DNA from: Vanilla planifolia
Taxonomy: Eukaryota; Streptophyta; Magnoliopsida; Asparagales; Orchidaceae
Length of the DNA: 64,000 nucleotides
NCBI GenBank assembly: GCA_023846275.1
Contig: CM043874.1
Location: 21,881,130-21,945,129, forward strand
Direction of reading: 5' to 3'
Position numbers and translations under genes: made by a program. The notes beneath the pieces are model-generated. The model was not told the origin of the DNA. It saw only the letters and a list, made by a program, of their open reading frames with translations, and searched no databases. Below are positions 50,096 to 63,850 of the stretch, piece by piece. Position 1 is the stretch's first letter, and each line of letters begins with the position of its first letter.

Positions 50096-51300
50096 GGTTT
50101 GCCCAGTGATCTTAGGTTGGAACTCCTAGAGTGAGATTATCTCCATCTTGTGATGACATGGATGATTCTAATAGAGTCATTGCCTATCTTTTAGCATTGA
50201 TTGAAGAGATTGGCCATCCTCAATTTGAGATCTATTAGTAGTACTTGGTCTTGCAAGTTTATTAGAGGTGGAATAGATTCAAAAACTTTTACACGATACT
50301 TCTAGAGACAACATTACTTCAATAGTCTCTCGATTAAGGCTTTAAAGGCTTTGCATTCAAAAGTCGTGTGATCATGGTCCTCTTAATATTAGTAAAACTT
50401 TGTTACTTCGATTATTCCCTAAGAGTAGCCTTGATTTCTAATACAATCCATCTTTTTTAATCATTGTCAAAATTTTCTCGGGTGGTGCATCCAAGAGAGT
50501 AATGAAATGCTTAACTGTCCTTAATCGAGGAGCCTTAGAGGAACCAAAGCCTTCCTTTCCAATCTACTAGATAGAGCTAAAGAAAACTCATTGATAATAC
50601 AAGTTGTCATATTGAAGTTTTCTTGTAGGGATCTCGATGGATATCTGACCATGTGTTTTTGGATATCCTTTAGCTAGAGAGACCTGATGAGGTCTGCTTG
50701 AGTAAGTCGGAGTTTTCTTGATCTATCTCTTTGAGGGTTTCTTTGAAAAAGTAAAGGAAAACTTGAAGTGGTTCAAATTGATACTACTTTAGATCAAAAA
50801 GAGACTCAGAAACCTTTATGAAATTAATATAGCTAACGAAAGATGATAAGAATAATCTCTTCAATTGATTAAAGAACTTGACATAGGAGACAATTTTCAT
50901 AACCATTCTAAGATTACATTCTCAAGATAAGTAGAGAAAATTCTACATCTAGTAGACTTAATTATAATATGCAAAATGAAAATTGTCTCAAATTTTCTTA
51001 AAAGAACATAGAGATCTGAGTTGTCATAATAGAAAATAGAGTTAAGTAGTTAAAGTTTAGAAGATAAGACAGCTGAAAAGTTCTCTTTGGAGAGGGGAGA
51101 AACTTCCTTGACGATATGCGGGCTACACCCGTATTGCCAAAACAAATGTGGCTCATCATCAAAGCGATAGAGATGTTCTTGAGGTGTATCAAAAACAGGT
51201 GCTTGTGACATTTCGATGTCAAGTCGATGATAGAAGAGAATTTCAATTGGGTGTGACCTAGAAGGCCTTGTATTGATGAGTTAGTTGATTGTTATTACGA
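50096..51300 (-). pseudogene. Ty3/gypsy gag remnant
   Basis: On the minus strand near 50,795-50,960 it reads, across stops, LSPMS.., then NQLKRLFLSSFVSYINFIK and VSESLFDLK, then FEPLQVFLYFF and LKEIDQENSDLL. This matches the plant Gag pattern W...L.P.SI.SF..L...F..HF, SLF.IKQ...E.LRDYI..F. The frame is broken. It is located between the primer-like site (51,681-51,699) and protease. A minus frame at 50,998-51,246 is out of the gag frame and is a shadow. Confidence 0.65.
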
Positions 51301-51680
51301 AAGTGAGTATACCAATAGATTTTTGAAAGTGGATGCGACGTAATGAAGTGGTGCAATGGGTAGGGCCTCAAGTGGCTCTTCGTTGGAAAGAGGTGATTGG
51401 CATATTTAACATGTTTTTCTTTGATAAGATGGCCAAATTTGCTCTGATTTACTCTCTAATAAGCATGGGAAGAGGAGAGGAATTTTATGAAGTGTTTCAT
51501 TTTTTGTTGGAACAAATAAAAAGGATTATCAATGAGGTGATGGAGAAGATTTTGAAGTTTGCCAAGTTTGAGGCAAGAGTGTAGGAATCTCTAATACATC
51601 TTGGTTGCAATTTTCAAAAACCTTTTTTTCAAAAATGAGTTCAACTTCCTCTTAATTTGCCATCTCAATCTATTTGTTTA

Positions 51681-51699
51681 TTCCAACAAATGAAGCCAA
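51681..51699 (-). promoter_or_regulatory. Degenerate primer-binding site of the intronic element
   Basis: On the minus strand reads TTGGCTTCATTTGTTGGAA, recalling the TTGGCGCCGTTTGTGGGAA sequence just inside the 5' LTR of many plant Tat-type elements. It sits about 65 bp inside the 5' LTR copy, where expected. Confidence 0.55.
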
Positions 51700-51762
51700 A
51701 AAAAATTGATGCAAAAAAAAAGGATTTAAGGAATTTGAACAAAAGCTTACTTAGGATAAAAG

Positions 51763-52495
51763 TGAGAAAATCTCATTCTCTAAGGTCTTTATTAGAACTT
51801 CTTTAAGCAATTTTGGTCAAAACAAAATAGGAAAAGATCAATTAGATTAGAACAAGCTTTGATGCAGGAGTTTTATAAAACAAAATGGTTTGATTTGGGC
51901 ATAGTTCGATGAGTGTCATTACTGTCTGGCTCGGCTCTGTTCGGTTCAACTTGATTCAATGCTATCTAGCCTCGTTCAGTTCAGCTCAACTTGGGTCAGC
52001 CTTGATTTGACATGTTCTAGCTTCGTCTAGACTGTTTTAGCGCAGTTTGGGCCCAATCTAAAATGGTTTGGTGCAGTTTTGGCTCGATTAGAACTGATTT
52101 AGCTTTGTTTTCAACCGATTCACCATGAGACTAGCCCAGTTAAGCATGCCTTGCCCGGTTCGACCCGAGGCTAGCCTGATTTGGCGAGTCCCAACCCAAT
52201 TCAAAGTGGTGGGTATAGTCTGGCTCCAATCAATGCAATTTGACACAAATCAGAGGCAAGCCAACACAAGTCAGTGTGGGTTCAACATAATCTAGCTCAA
52301 TCTAAACTTGTTCAATGTGGAAGTAGTGGGTGGAGGCTAGATCTAGCTCAAACCTAGACTGGTTCGACATTACAGATACAACGGGGTGGGATCAAGCACA
52401 GCTAGGCGCAGTGGAACGGGTGAGATCGAATGCCATTTAGAAGTCATTGATGTGGGTTTGCAATACACATGGATTCAAATAGCAAATATACACTA
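51763..52495 (-). mobile_element. 5' LTR of the intronic Ty3/gypsy element
   Basis: Direct-repeat partner of 43,866-44,606; nearly the same length and order of blocks, with heavy substitution and loss of CG, which suggests an old, methylated insertion. The inner boundary may reach about 51,705, and the outer one is not sharply defined. The purine-rich stretch 52,500-52,760 that follows has no match near the other LTR. Confidence 0.8.
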
Positions 52496-54090
52496 GTGGA
52501 GAGAAAGGCTCTCAAGAGAAGAGTAGGAGATTCTTTCAAAGCTTCTCTCAAAAAAAAAGGAGAGAGGTCAAAGCAACAAGAGCTTAAGTGGGGAGAAAAT
52601 AGCTTAGAGGTGGAGAATCTTGAAGCCTGGGAAGGAACTACGTAAGAGGATGGGAGAGACTCGGAGACTCGACTCTGGAAACTCGAGAACTAACAGGTCG
52701 GAAGGGATGGATTCAAGCAAAGCTGTTCAGGGATGATGAGCTCAAGAACTCAAGAAGGCAAGAATTGTAAAAACATCTAAGGAAAAGGGCTTCAATGGAG
52801 TTAGTGCGTCCATCATGAGCTCAAGGAGTCCTTCTATAAGCATGCCAAAAGAGTAGCACCAAGACCACATTGCACTTGCTTTATTCCCTCGTGAACAGGT
52901 TCTCCAGCAAGGTGCATCCAATAAGTGTCATAGGGTTTAGTTTTTTGGCATTTTCTACTTTTTTGCCTCTTCACTATCGTTTCTAAAGATTTTATTTTGA
53001 GTTCATTTAACCTTGGCTTAACATCATATTGAAGATGTTTGATTCAATCTTAATCTTTTCTAAGCATTGGATGGGAAGCTTTCAAGCTAATCTCAACTTG
53101 AACTACGTTTGGCTTGTTAATTATTGTTTCAAGCTTAATTCAAAACAAAAAATATTTGAATTTTATTAATTTTCAATTTTTTGGTTAAATTCTTGATTAT
53201 AAATAAACATATAACATCATTTATATTAAATGTATTAATACATGCTACAATGATTTTAGAGTCCTGGAGAGTTAATGTGACCATGGCTTGAAAATGGCTC
53301 ACAAAATGATTTAAGCAAACTTTTTGACTTATAAATCAGCTTGATCAATTCTACCTAAGCTTAATTCAAGTGAAAAAGTAATTCAAACTTGAAATGATCA
53401 TCAATCTTTGAGTAAAACTCTCAACCCTAGACAATGCAACTAAAAGATATCTCAAAAAGATTTTACCATCCAAGAATATATGATCAAAAATGAACTTCAT
53501 TTGATGACAAAAAAGTTGTAGCAAACAAGAAAGGAAAACAGCATACATCTTATAGGAAGAGAGGGGATCAACTAGACAATGCTAAATTACAATTTGTAAT
53601 GTACAAATAATGCTTAACGATTAAAAGACTACCAAGTGGCCTGGTGGTATTGCCTGGCTTCTCCAGAGGTACAGATCCGATTACCATTCAACAACTGAGT
53701 CTAAAAAATTATAGATCCTAACTGCAATGGAATGCTTTAAACACAAACCATGAGCATCATGTTCTCATCACTTCTCAAGAACAGCTGTTTAATAAAAAGG
53801 AATTATGTAACATTATGAACTCAAACTAAAGTCGAAACTTATCAACACAAGGGATAGGATTAGAATTCTAAAAAAGCACTAAGCGACAGATATTCTTTTC
53901 TCACATAAATATGATGGACAACACAAAACTTATTGGCAGATTGAAGAAAATTGTGACAAACAAATGCTCACCATTTTCATTTCAGATTAAATTACATGAC
54001 CAGCAAGAAAAACAGGGCAATGCATAAGTGGCATCATAATATAAGATTAAAAAGTTAAAATCCCTTCATAAAAACAACACCTAAAATACA

Positions 54091-54430
54091 AGCTAAAATA
54101 GATGTGAAGAATCCAATCTCAAGCCACTATAATCCCAATTCAGAAATCGAGGACATTCAATGTGATCAATGCTTGGGAGATGAAGGATTCAATATTAACC
54201 AAAGTTAGTTCATTGCACTTTGAATTTGATATTAGTCTGATAGACCTATAAAAAAAAAAGACCAAACCTGCAAGCTAACAGAGATCTAAAGAATCCAATC
54301 TCAAGCCAATACAATCAAAATTCAGGACTGGAGGATATTCAATGTGATCTCTACTTGAGAGGTGGAAGATTCAATTTGAACCAAAGTTAGCATATTGCAT
54401 ATTGAATTTGAAATTAATCCAAGTGAAGGC
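54091..54430 (-). repeat. Tandem duplication of about 180 bp in intron 2
   Basis: GAATCCAATCTCAAGCCACT at 54,109 recurs as GAATCCAATCTCAAGCCAAT at 54,291. Following blocks ACATTCAATGTGATC and ATATTCAATGTGATC, then ACCAAAGTTAG and TTGAATTTG, repeat in order. Two diverged copies; function none inferred. Confidence 0.85.
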
Positions 54431-55854
54431 CAATTCAATTTCTGATATTTAAGTTACCAAAAAATAAAACATATGTACTTTTAGATTTGTTAAATTACTA
54501 ATGAAAAAATAACACAAGCATTAATCAATGCAATTATATAAATTTATATATGCATCTATTGAAAGTTAAGTTTTATATAAAAATATAAATATTTCTTATG
54601 ATTTCCTTTTATTTAGATAAATCTTGAATTAGTTCAACTAGGCCCAACTGCAACTCAATTTGGGTTCAACATGTGCTCAGGCTAGCTTGATAGGCTTCTG
54701 ATGCTTGAATCTTAGCCAAAAAAATGTCCAAATTCTTCTAAGCAAACTTCACAACCTTAAATACTGTTATGCAGTTGATCATAGTCAATCCCCTTAGAAC
54801 TAAATGAAAGAAAGTCATGCACTGCTACCTTCTTTAATAAGTAATATATACTGTCCAACAATAAATTCTCTTATGGAAAAATATAGTGCTGCATTAAATC
54901 TGTTGAGCAAGGTTTACCTGTGACTATGCTTTTTGTTATTCCTCATAATGCTTCATAGAATTTAATGGGGCAACCAAAAGCAATTAATAAGAAGCGTAAG
55001 TCCTAAAAAAATTTCTCAATTGCATTAATCTCAGCAAGATAAAGCATGCATATTTAAGTGGCTTGGTCATGATTATTGGCTTATTTAATGAAAGATATAA
55101 TCGATAATAGTAACTGTTGAGGAAGGTCCTTTTCAATGAAAGCTGCTGAACTACTATTACCATTTTGCTGATAAATTCAGAAATAAAATGTCCCACGCCC
55201 AAACTTCAATTTCAGGTCTCGTAGATTCACTAGTTGTGCAAGGAAGAGCGTAGCTAGGGTTTCCTGGCATGGGTATGCTACGCCTTTGCTTTGGTTCCAG
55301 AATTGGGTTTTGTGGCAAATTCGAGTAGAATAAGATCTTCTTCCTAGAGCTTAAAGAATGGATAGAGTTGACTCAGCAGCTCTTGGTCGTTCTCATTAGC
55401 ATGAAGATTCAGCTTTCTGCTGTTTTGCCGATAATTAAGCCATAAAATGTCCCAAATACAAATGATTGAAAGCCAACATAAAAGCACTATTATGATTATT
55501 TCCACAATGGAACTGTATAAAACAAAACTTCAGAATGACATGCAAAATACGAATTCATCACAGGAAAAATCTACCTACGATATCAACAAGATTCGCATTA
55601 TAAGAAAAAACTGCTTTCAATAGTAAATTTTGCAGATGTGATTTAAGTCAATTTGCAAATTAGAATGCCTTCATCATGCCTCATCATCAGATGCTTATAA
55701 AATCTCATTATTTTATGGCTAGTCGTTTCCTTATAAAACATAACTTATGTACACAAACTAATGAAAAATATTAATCTAACCAAGAAAGAATATAGAATAA
55801 AAGATCCAAGAACAATATTAAATTAAAATTTTTAAGAATGCATAGATTTCTCAC

Positions 55855-55909
55855 CTTTAAGCTTCTCAAATACCCATTTTGCTTTCTCCTCCACACTACT
55901 TGAGAACCG
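55855..55909 (-). CDS. DUF538 protein, exon 2 (55 bp)
   Basis: This short exon is easy to miss. It lies between an acceptor TTTGCCAG (AG at 55,911-55,910) and a donor GTGAGA at 55,854. It encodes RFSSSVEEKAKWVFEKLK plus the first base of a glycine codon. The segment matches the conserved N-terminal EEKAKW..NKLKG helix of the DUF538 At5g01610 subgroup. Fifty-five bases shifts the phase from 0 to 1, exactly what exon 3 needs. It is 523 bp from exon 1. Confidence 0.9.
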
Positions 55910-56432
55910 CTGGCAAATTCAATCAGTTTTCAGAATAATTGAAGCTAAATTTTAAAGTTAAGTGACATCAATGCAACAACAAAATCTCCAGAAGACACTG
56001 AAAAAGAATGGCATCGCAACTTTGTAATATCGAAGTACAATTACCCCCACCAAAAACAAATGGCTGAAGTGCACATTATAAATCGATGTATGCGAACAAG
56101 CGAAAGAAGTTTGAAGCACAGATCTAAACACATTCCAAAGGACAAAAATTCACCAAAAAAAAAAAAAAAATGCCCTTTTGTTCCTTCCGTCGTAAAAAGG
56201 ATTATACATTGCTGATCTCCGAGTATGACCAAGCACATTAATAGCCAAATATAAGGGGCCGAACTCGAAAACCAGAGTGAGGAAAAAATCAGACTGATAG
56301 GTTTACGTGAAATCCAGCCAATGGGTTACAACATAAATAAATTCTACTAAATTAGCGAAGATCAATAACAGGAATACAACTATGTCGAAATGTTGAAACC
56401 GGAGACCAAAATCCCTGACAGAGAAAACTCAC
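55910..56432 (-). other. Intron 1 of the DUF538 gene
   Basis: 523 bp, phase 0, GT...AG: donor TCT then GTGAGT at 56,433/56,432, acceptor TTTGCCAG at 55,910. Minus frame 56,041-56,238 lies inside it and is not coding. Contains a run of 14 A residues (plus strand) near 56,155-56,170. Confidence 0.85.
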
Positions 56433-56519
56433 AGAAAGGTCCTCGCCAATGGAGGAGAGCTCCTCTTTGGCCTTCTTCGAAATCCAGAAACTTCCGACCT
56501 TCGATAGTGCTTTCTCCAT
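56433..56519 (-). CDS. DUF538 protein, exon 1 (29 codons)
   Basis: ATG at 56,519 opens MEKALSKVGSFWISKKAKEE followed by LSSIGEDLS, then a donor GTGAGT. This equals the N terminus of the At5g01610 subgroup (M..I..KVGSYW...KA), so this start is very likely correct. Joined to exons 2 and 3, the predicted protein is 173 residues, against about 170 in the family. There is no signal peptide or membrane segment. The upstream open frame 56,429-56,722 is in another frame and is not the gene product. Confidence 0.92.
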
Positions 56520-56720
56520 GTGGGAATGGCGTCACTTCTCTCTCGGCAAGAGATCAGGTGCTCGCCACTCCACAAGACAGCACAGAGGAGGAAGAGCATA
56601 AAGCGGCGCTCACCTAACTGAAACATAAAAATGCCAAAAAAAAAAAAAAAAAAAACAGCTGTGTATTCAACTTTCGAAATATATGCCACAACTTTAGCGT
56701 AGTTTGGCCACTTGTTAAAC
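56520..56720 (-). promoter_or_regulatory. 5' UTR and candidate promoter of the DUF538 gene
   Basis: Upstream of the ATG the minus strand has a GC-richer leader (56,520-56,625), then a long T run (A on the plus strand, about 56,636-56,655). A TATATTT candidate TATA box lies at 56,679-56,685, about 160 bp before the ATG. These positions suit a plant core promoter, but the transcription start is inferred only. Confidence 0.45.
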
Positions 56721-58380
56721 AATTTGATTTAAAAAAAAAATAAAAAAATTCTCATAGAAAATATAAATAAGCGATTAAAAATAATTTTAAATAATGCGAG
56801 CAAACAAAAAGATTGCAAAAGCTTTGGTTTTGAAAGGCTTTTTTAAAGAAGGTTTTAAAAGAAATGCTAAAAATATGCTTTATGTGAAAGAAAATGAAGA
56901 TTACATTTGATAGATGAATTAAAAAAATATATTTTTGAGAGTTTTAAATTTTTAATTTAAAAATATTAAAAGTTTGTCAAAAAAATTTGCATGATTTCTT
57001 TTTTTCTTATTTTCTAAAGCTTACTTGTATTCATATTTAATGAAAGTTTTTAACTGTAAATATTTTTGTGATACTTTATTTATTAAATATTATTCAAACA
57101 TTATTGTGTTTCTTTTTTATTGGAACTTTAAATATTGTTTTCGTTTATATAAAACTTTTTTTTCAAAAATTTAGTTAAATCTTTTTTTTTAACTTAAGTA
57201 TTTATAAAAAAAATTAGAATTTCATTAAATTATTTGTTGAGATTTTTATATTTCAAAACTCAAAAAATAATGTTATTACAATTTGATTACAAAGCAATAT
57301 TTGCAAAGAGAACGACGTTAAATGTGCATATTTATTGAAAAAATATATATTTCAAATTTTTGTAAGTGAAATTCAAGCAAAAACTCAATGAATCGTTATA
57401 TAATAATTGTACAATATTTTTCTATATGGTTTTCAAATAAATTCTTGAAAAGGTACTTTTATGTAGTAATTTTAAAAAATAAAAGATTTTAAAAAAAATT
57501 ATTAATATGAATTACTAAACACTTTTTATTATTTAAACCCGTCTTTTACCTTTTTACGTTCTCTTTACGTATGTCATTAGTGTGTCATTCTTTTCTAGCA
57601 TGATCATTGACGAATTTGTCAAACTTTGTTACCCTAATTCTACCATTCTTTTGCGCCTCATCCACGTCCTGCTCGACTAGTCTAGCCATCACAATCACCC
57701 CAATCACTTAAATTGTCTTGTCCACCCAAGTCTTATGCCCAAACTAGCCACTTGATTAGGCTCTTCCTCAAACTAAAGTTGTTCTTAGTTCTATTTGAGT
57801 GCTTTGCCAAATCCTTAATAACCATTTGGCTATTATCTTTCTATGTCTCACAAGATCTTAAGACTTAATATCCACTAAAAATTGAAAAACCTACTAAAAT
57901 GTCATTTAATGAAGTCTAAGCTATTCTAATTTGTCAAATCAATCTAACAATTGTGATTAATCTTTTTTCCTATAAAATCTTGTCCTCATTTAAAAACCAA
58001 GGTAGCTGGTTCTTCTTGCTTTTATGACCTACTTGATTTTAGATGTTGCATGAATAGAAGTTGTCATGCTCTTAGTTCTCGTCTTGTAATTAAAACTTTC
58101 TTCTTGTTTTTTTTTATTTTCATTGTTACACTTTTTTCTTGTCTTAAATAAAGCATTATTTCCTAGCAACTTAAATTTGTTGTAACTTGTGAGAGATAGA
58201 GAACATTTCTATGAATTAATAAAATCTTCTACCATTTGTTTTTCAAGTAAAGTTTTTTGAAGGATATACAAGTGAATTATTAACATCTAACATTAGATTT
58301 AAATCCCTTTATATAGATATTTACAACCTTTCTAATGACTCCAAACATCTCTTAAATAACTATAATCAATCTTCATAAAA
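56721..58380. other. AT-rich gene-free stretch
   Basis: Upstream of the DUF538 gene. 56.7-57.5 kb is almost pure A/T. 57.54-58.25 kb is slightly GC-richer but shows no recognised coding or repeat pattern on either strand. Confidence 0.6.
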
Positions 58381-59330
58381 AACTAATCAAACTATTCATT
58401 ACATATTATTTTGAACTAAACAATTTATCTGATCCAATGGATCATACAAGTAAGATGTAATTATCAGCACATCATCTAACTTATTAGATAAGTTTGATTA
58501 TTTCATTTTTCAACTCACAAGCACTCATACTTATACAACGAGGCATTTTACATGTATCAACAGTACAAACTTTTTAGGTTCAATTTTTTCTTAGCTCTTG
58601 GGATTTGTTTGTCCAATATGAAAACATATTAGTATGGAGACTTTCTCAATTCATAGCCTCTTTGTATATAAATGATCATATTAGTATAATATATTGATCA
58701 ACCATACATAATGCAAATTAACTCATTAAATCCCCAAACCTCAAACTATACTTCTTTAAAAAAGTTATCATATTAATACAATAAGTGAACCTTACTTACA
58801 CGCAACACATCAACTCACTTTTCTATCTAAGTCCTGAATCCAATCTCTTTGATAAATATGATCGTACACATATCATATGATGTGTCCCATTATATTGTAT
58901 GAAGTTTATTTGCTCCATACGACTCCCAATACCTATAGATAAATAATCAACATATTTTTACTATATAGATATTGTATATGTATGATAAAAGAAGGTTTAT
59001 ATCATACTTTTACATCGATCAATCTGATCATATAAACCATACTTACATTGATCAATCTGATCATATGTATGATCTTACTCAAGAATGTATGATATAAATA
59101 CAATTAAATTATTATATTGTACAAAAGGCAAAAATTATAATCTTAACAAATACTTCTCATGAAAAATCATGATCATACTTATATGATAAATTTATCACAC
59201 ATGTAAGAACATTATAATTAGTTCATATAACTCAGGATTGCTTATTACCAACTTTTTGTCTGATCTTTTAAGATAACTAGTTATATTGTATGATTATGAC
59301 ATTTGTATAAGGATGATTATTATAAATAAT
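58380..59330. repeat. Stretch with recurring TATTGTATGAT / GATCATAC motifs
   Basis: ATATGATCGTACACATATC, TATATTGTATGAAG, GATCATATGTATGATC, TTATATTGTACAAAAG, GATCATACTTATATGA and TATATTGTATGATTATG recur within 900 bp. Two direct copies of a block with ATACTTACATTGATCAATCT-type sequence lie at about 59,005 and 59,040. Same vocabulary as 46.1-47.4 kb. Confidence 0.45.
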
Positions 59331-61960
<2,630 letters not shown>

Positions 61961-61965
61961 GATCT

Positions 61966-62034
61966 TATAAAAACTTCATAGTTAAGCATGCTAAAGTTTG
62001 ATTAGTATTGGGATAAGTAGCCATGCGAGAAAGC
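61966..62034 (+). mobile_element. Decayed 5S-rRNA-like segment (possible Cassandra TRIM)
   Basis: AAACTTCATAGTTAAGCATGCT followed by TTGATTAGTATTGGGATAAG aligns without gaps to the internal-promoter half of plant 5S rRNA (GAACTCCGAAGTTAAGCGTGCT and GAGTAGTACTAGGATGGG). About two-thirds of positions match. Only this half is recognisable. Cassandra elements are small non-autonomous LTR elements whose LTRs carry just such 5S-derived promoters, and an isolated copy fits that better than a real 5S gene. LTR ends were not found. Confidence 0.45.
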
Positions 62035-62164
62035 CACTACATGAAGGGTAAAACCTACTTGGATTATGATTGGTGACCCAATGTCAACAATGCCTTTACA
62101 TTATGAGACCAAGATGTCACAATCATATACCCAAAAATGTATCTCTTAATCAACTATTTAAGCT

Positions 62165-62204
<40 letters not shown>

Positions 62205-63480
62205 TATTAGAGAAATAAATAATCATAATGGAAAAGATGTTAACATATTTTTTATATCGAATACTCAAACACAGTTGTCACAATTTCATGTTCATTATGG
62301 GTAAATTAAAATGGTTGCAACTAATACATTCCAACGATTGCAACACATTTTTGTATTCCTTTTGCTATCTACATTGAATGCCCTTCTTTTTCATACATTG
62401 CATATAATAAACTTGAAATAAAACTCATAATGTAAGTTGATCCATCTGTTAGAGGATTAATAGGAAAAAACTAGCATAATAATTATCATATGAACCAATA
62501 CAAAGTTTAAGTCTTGTTGTATACAAAAGTTTCCATCACATAAAAAAATTATAACATGTTGCTTACTAACATTTATATCTACAAAATTATATATCAATTT
62601 TTTCTTTTATATGAGCCTTTTTATTAGATCTTAATTCTAGTGACATATAGCTTCCCTATATTGCAAATAGAAACTCATCCAACCATTAAGTATTACTCCT
62701 GCTTGATGGTTGGTTTTAATGTCCACTATCTTAGCTATCATATCATTTAGAGAGGAACTTATTCAACCATAAGCGACTCTTCCTATGATATGGGTTCAGG
62801 GTATATCATATCTTTTTTTTAATTTTGCTTAAGCTCTTAATAGTATATTCAAAGAAAATCGCAAATTCTTTTTCTTTATGCCTTTCTTTTTCAAAGCATG
62901 TGATGCATGTTTTTCATTTTCATTTTGGTTAGCTCATTAACCATTTTTTCTTTATTAATAATATTTTTTAGTTTTTAATTTCATTTTTTGTATTAGCAAT
63001 TATATCATTTTTAATGACATTTTTATCCTTTTGTTTTATTTGGTCTTTAATCATTTCTTTCATTCACAAACTTATGTTAAAGTTTTACATTGTCAACATT
63101 ATAACAATATGTTACTTGCATTTAACATATGACACAATCTTTTACATTCTCAGCATGTAGTGATCCCATTTCATCATGTAAGTAACCAAATGTATCGATG
63201 AATTTCATGTACTAAAGCTATTCAATATACTAATTATCTCTTAAGTCAACACATAAGCATATTATAAAATATTACATATGAACATACAACATAGCATCAT
63301 ATCCTACACAGATAAATCACATAATCTAACTATCTTATATTAAATAATTTAAATTTTCTCTTTCTTATTTCTTAAATTTACATAACATATATATTCATTG
63401 TATTGCATTCCTTAATTCGACATAATATATACTATAAAATGCATTATTTTTGTTTCCATTTTTATTGGTGTTTACCATCT
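62035..63480. other. Gene-free stretch
   Basis: Contains a TA microsatellite at 62,170-62,199. No coding motif recognised. Confidence 0.6.
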
Positions 63481-63514
63481 TTTGTTTAGCTTTTGGAGCC
63501 ATATTTGCCTCATT

Positions 63515-63850
63515 AGATTAATTCCTTTTACCATTGTTGGACTACATGTTGGCTCTTTAGACTCTCTGACACCTTTGTTGGATTGTTTGATGTGCGTTCA
63601 TCAAAAGGTCAAACCAACCAACATGCATCCATTTGAAACTCACTTGATTCCCTATGTCTTCAATGGAATGTCTAATAGCTTTATTAGACTATTTAATGTG
63701 TTTAGAAAAAATTGGACTATCTAATGATGGTCTTATAAAGTCATAAGTTAATTTTCCAAAAATCCAACAAATCATCTAGTAGCTTTGTTAGACGATCCAA
63801 TGATCATCCAATAAAATGTTAGACAGTCCTCAAGTGAGTAATAAAGGCTT
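63515..63850 (+). repeat. Degenerate repeats (TTGTTGGACTATCTAATG words)
   Basis: TTGTTGGACTAC, TTTGTTGGATTGTTTGATG, TTTATTAGACTATTTAATG, TTGGACTATCTAATGATGG and TTTGTTAGACGATCCAATGA recur over 300 bp. The plus frame 63,482-63,724 runs through them and has no family match. Confidence 0.5.

Larger units (their letters stand above)
43127..55854 (-). other. Intron 2 of the DUF538 gene, 12.7 kb
   Basis: Phase-1 donor AAAG then GTGAGA at 55,855/55,854 and acceptor CTTCAG at 43,127 join exons 2 and 3 exactly in the frame and at the conserved site of the family (LKG then KP). The intron contains a full-span degenerate Ty3/gypsy element (43.87-52.50 kb), a tandem duplication (54.09-54.43 kb) and gene-free remainder at 44.7-46.1 and 52.5-54.0 kb. 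Confidence 0.85.

Noticed and set aside
56390-56722. Open frames on both strands over the DUF538 first exon
   Set aside because: They are in other frames than the DUF538 start, include the poly(A)/poly(T) run and leader, and match no family.
61966-62034. A functional 5S rRNA gene
   Set aside because: Only half of the molecule is recognisable, about a third of it is changed and it is not in a tandem array.
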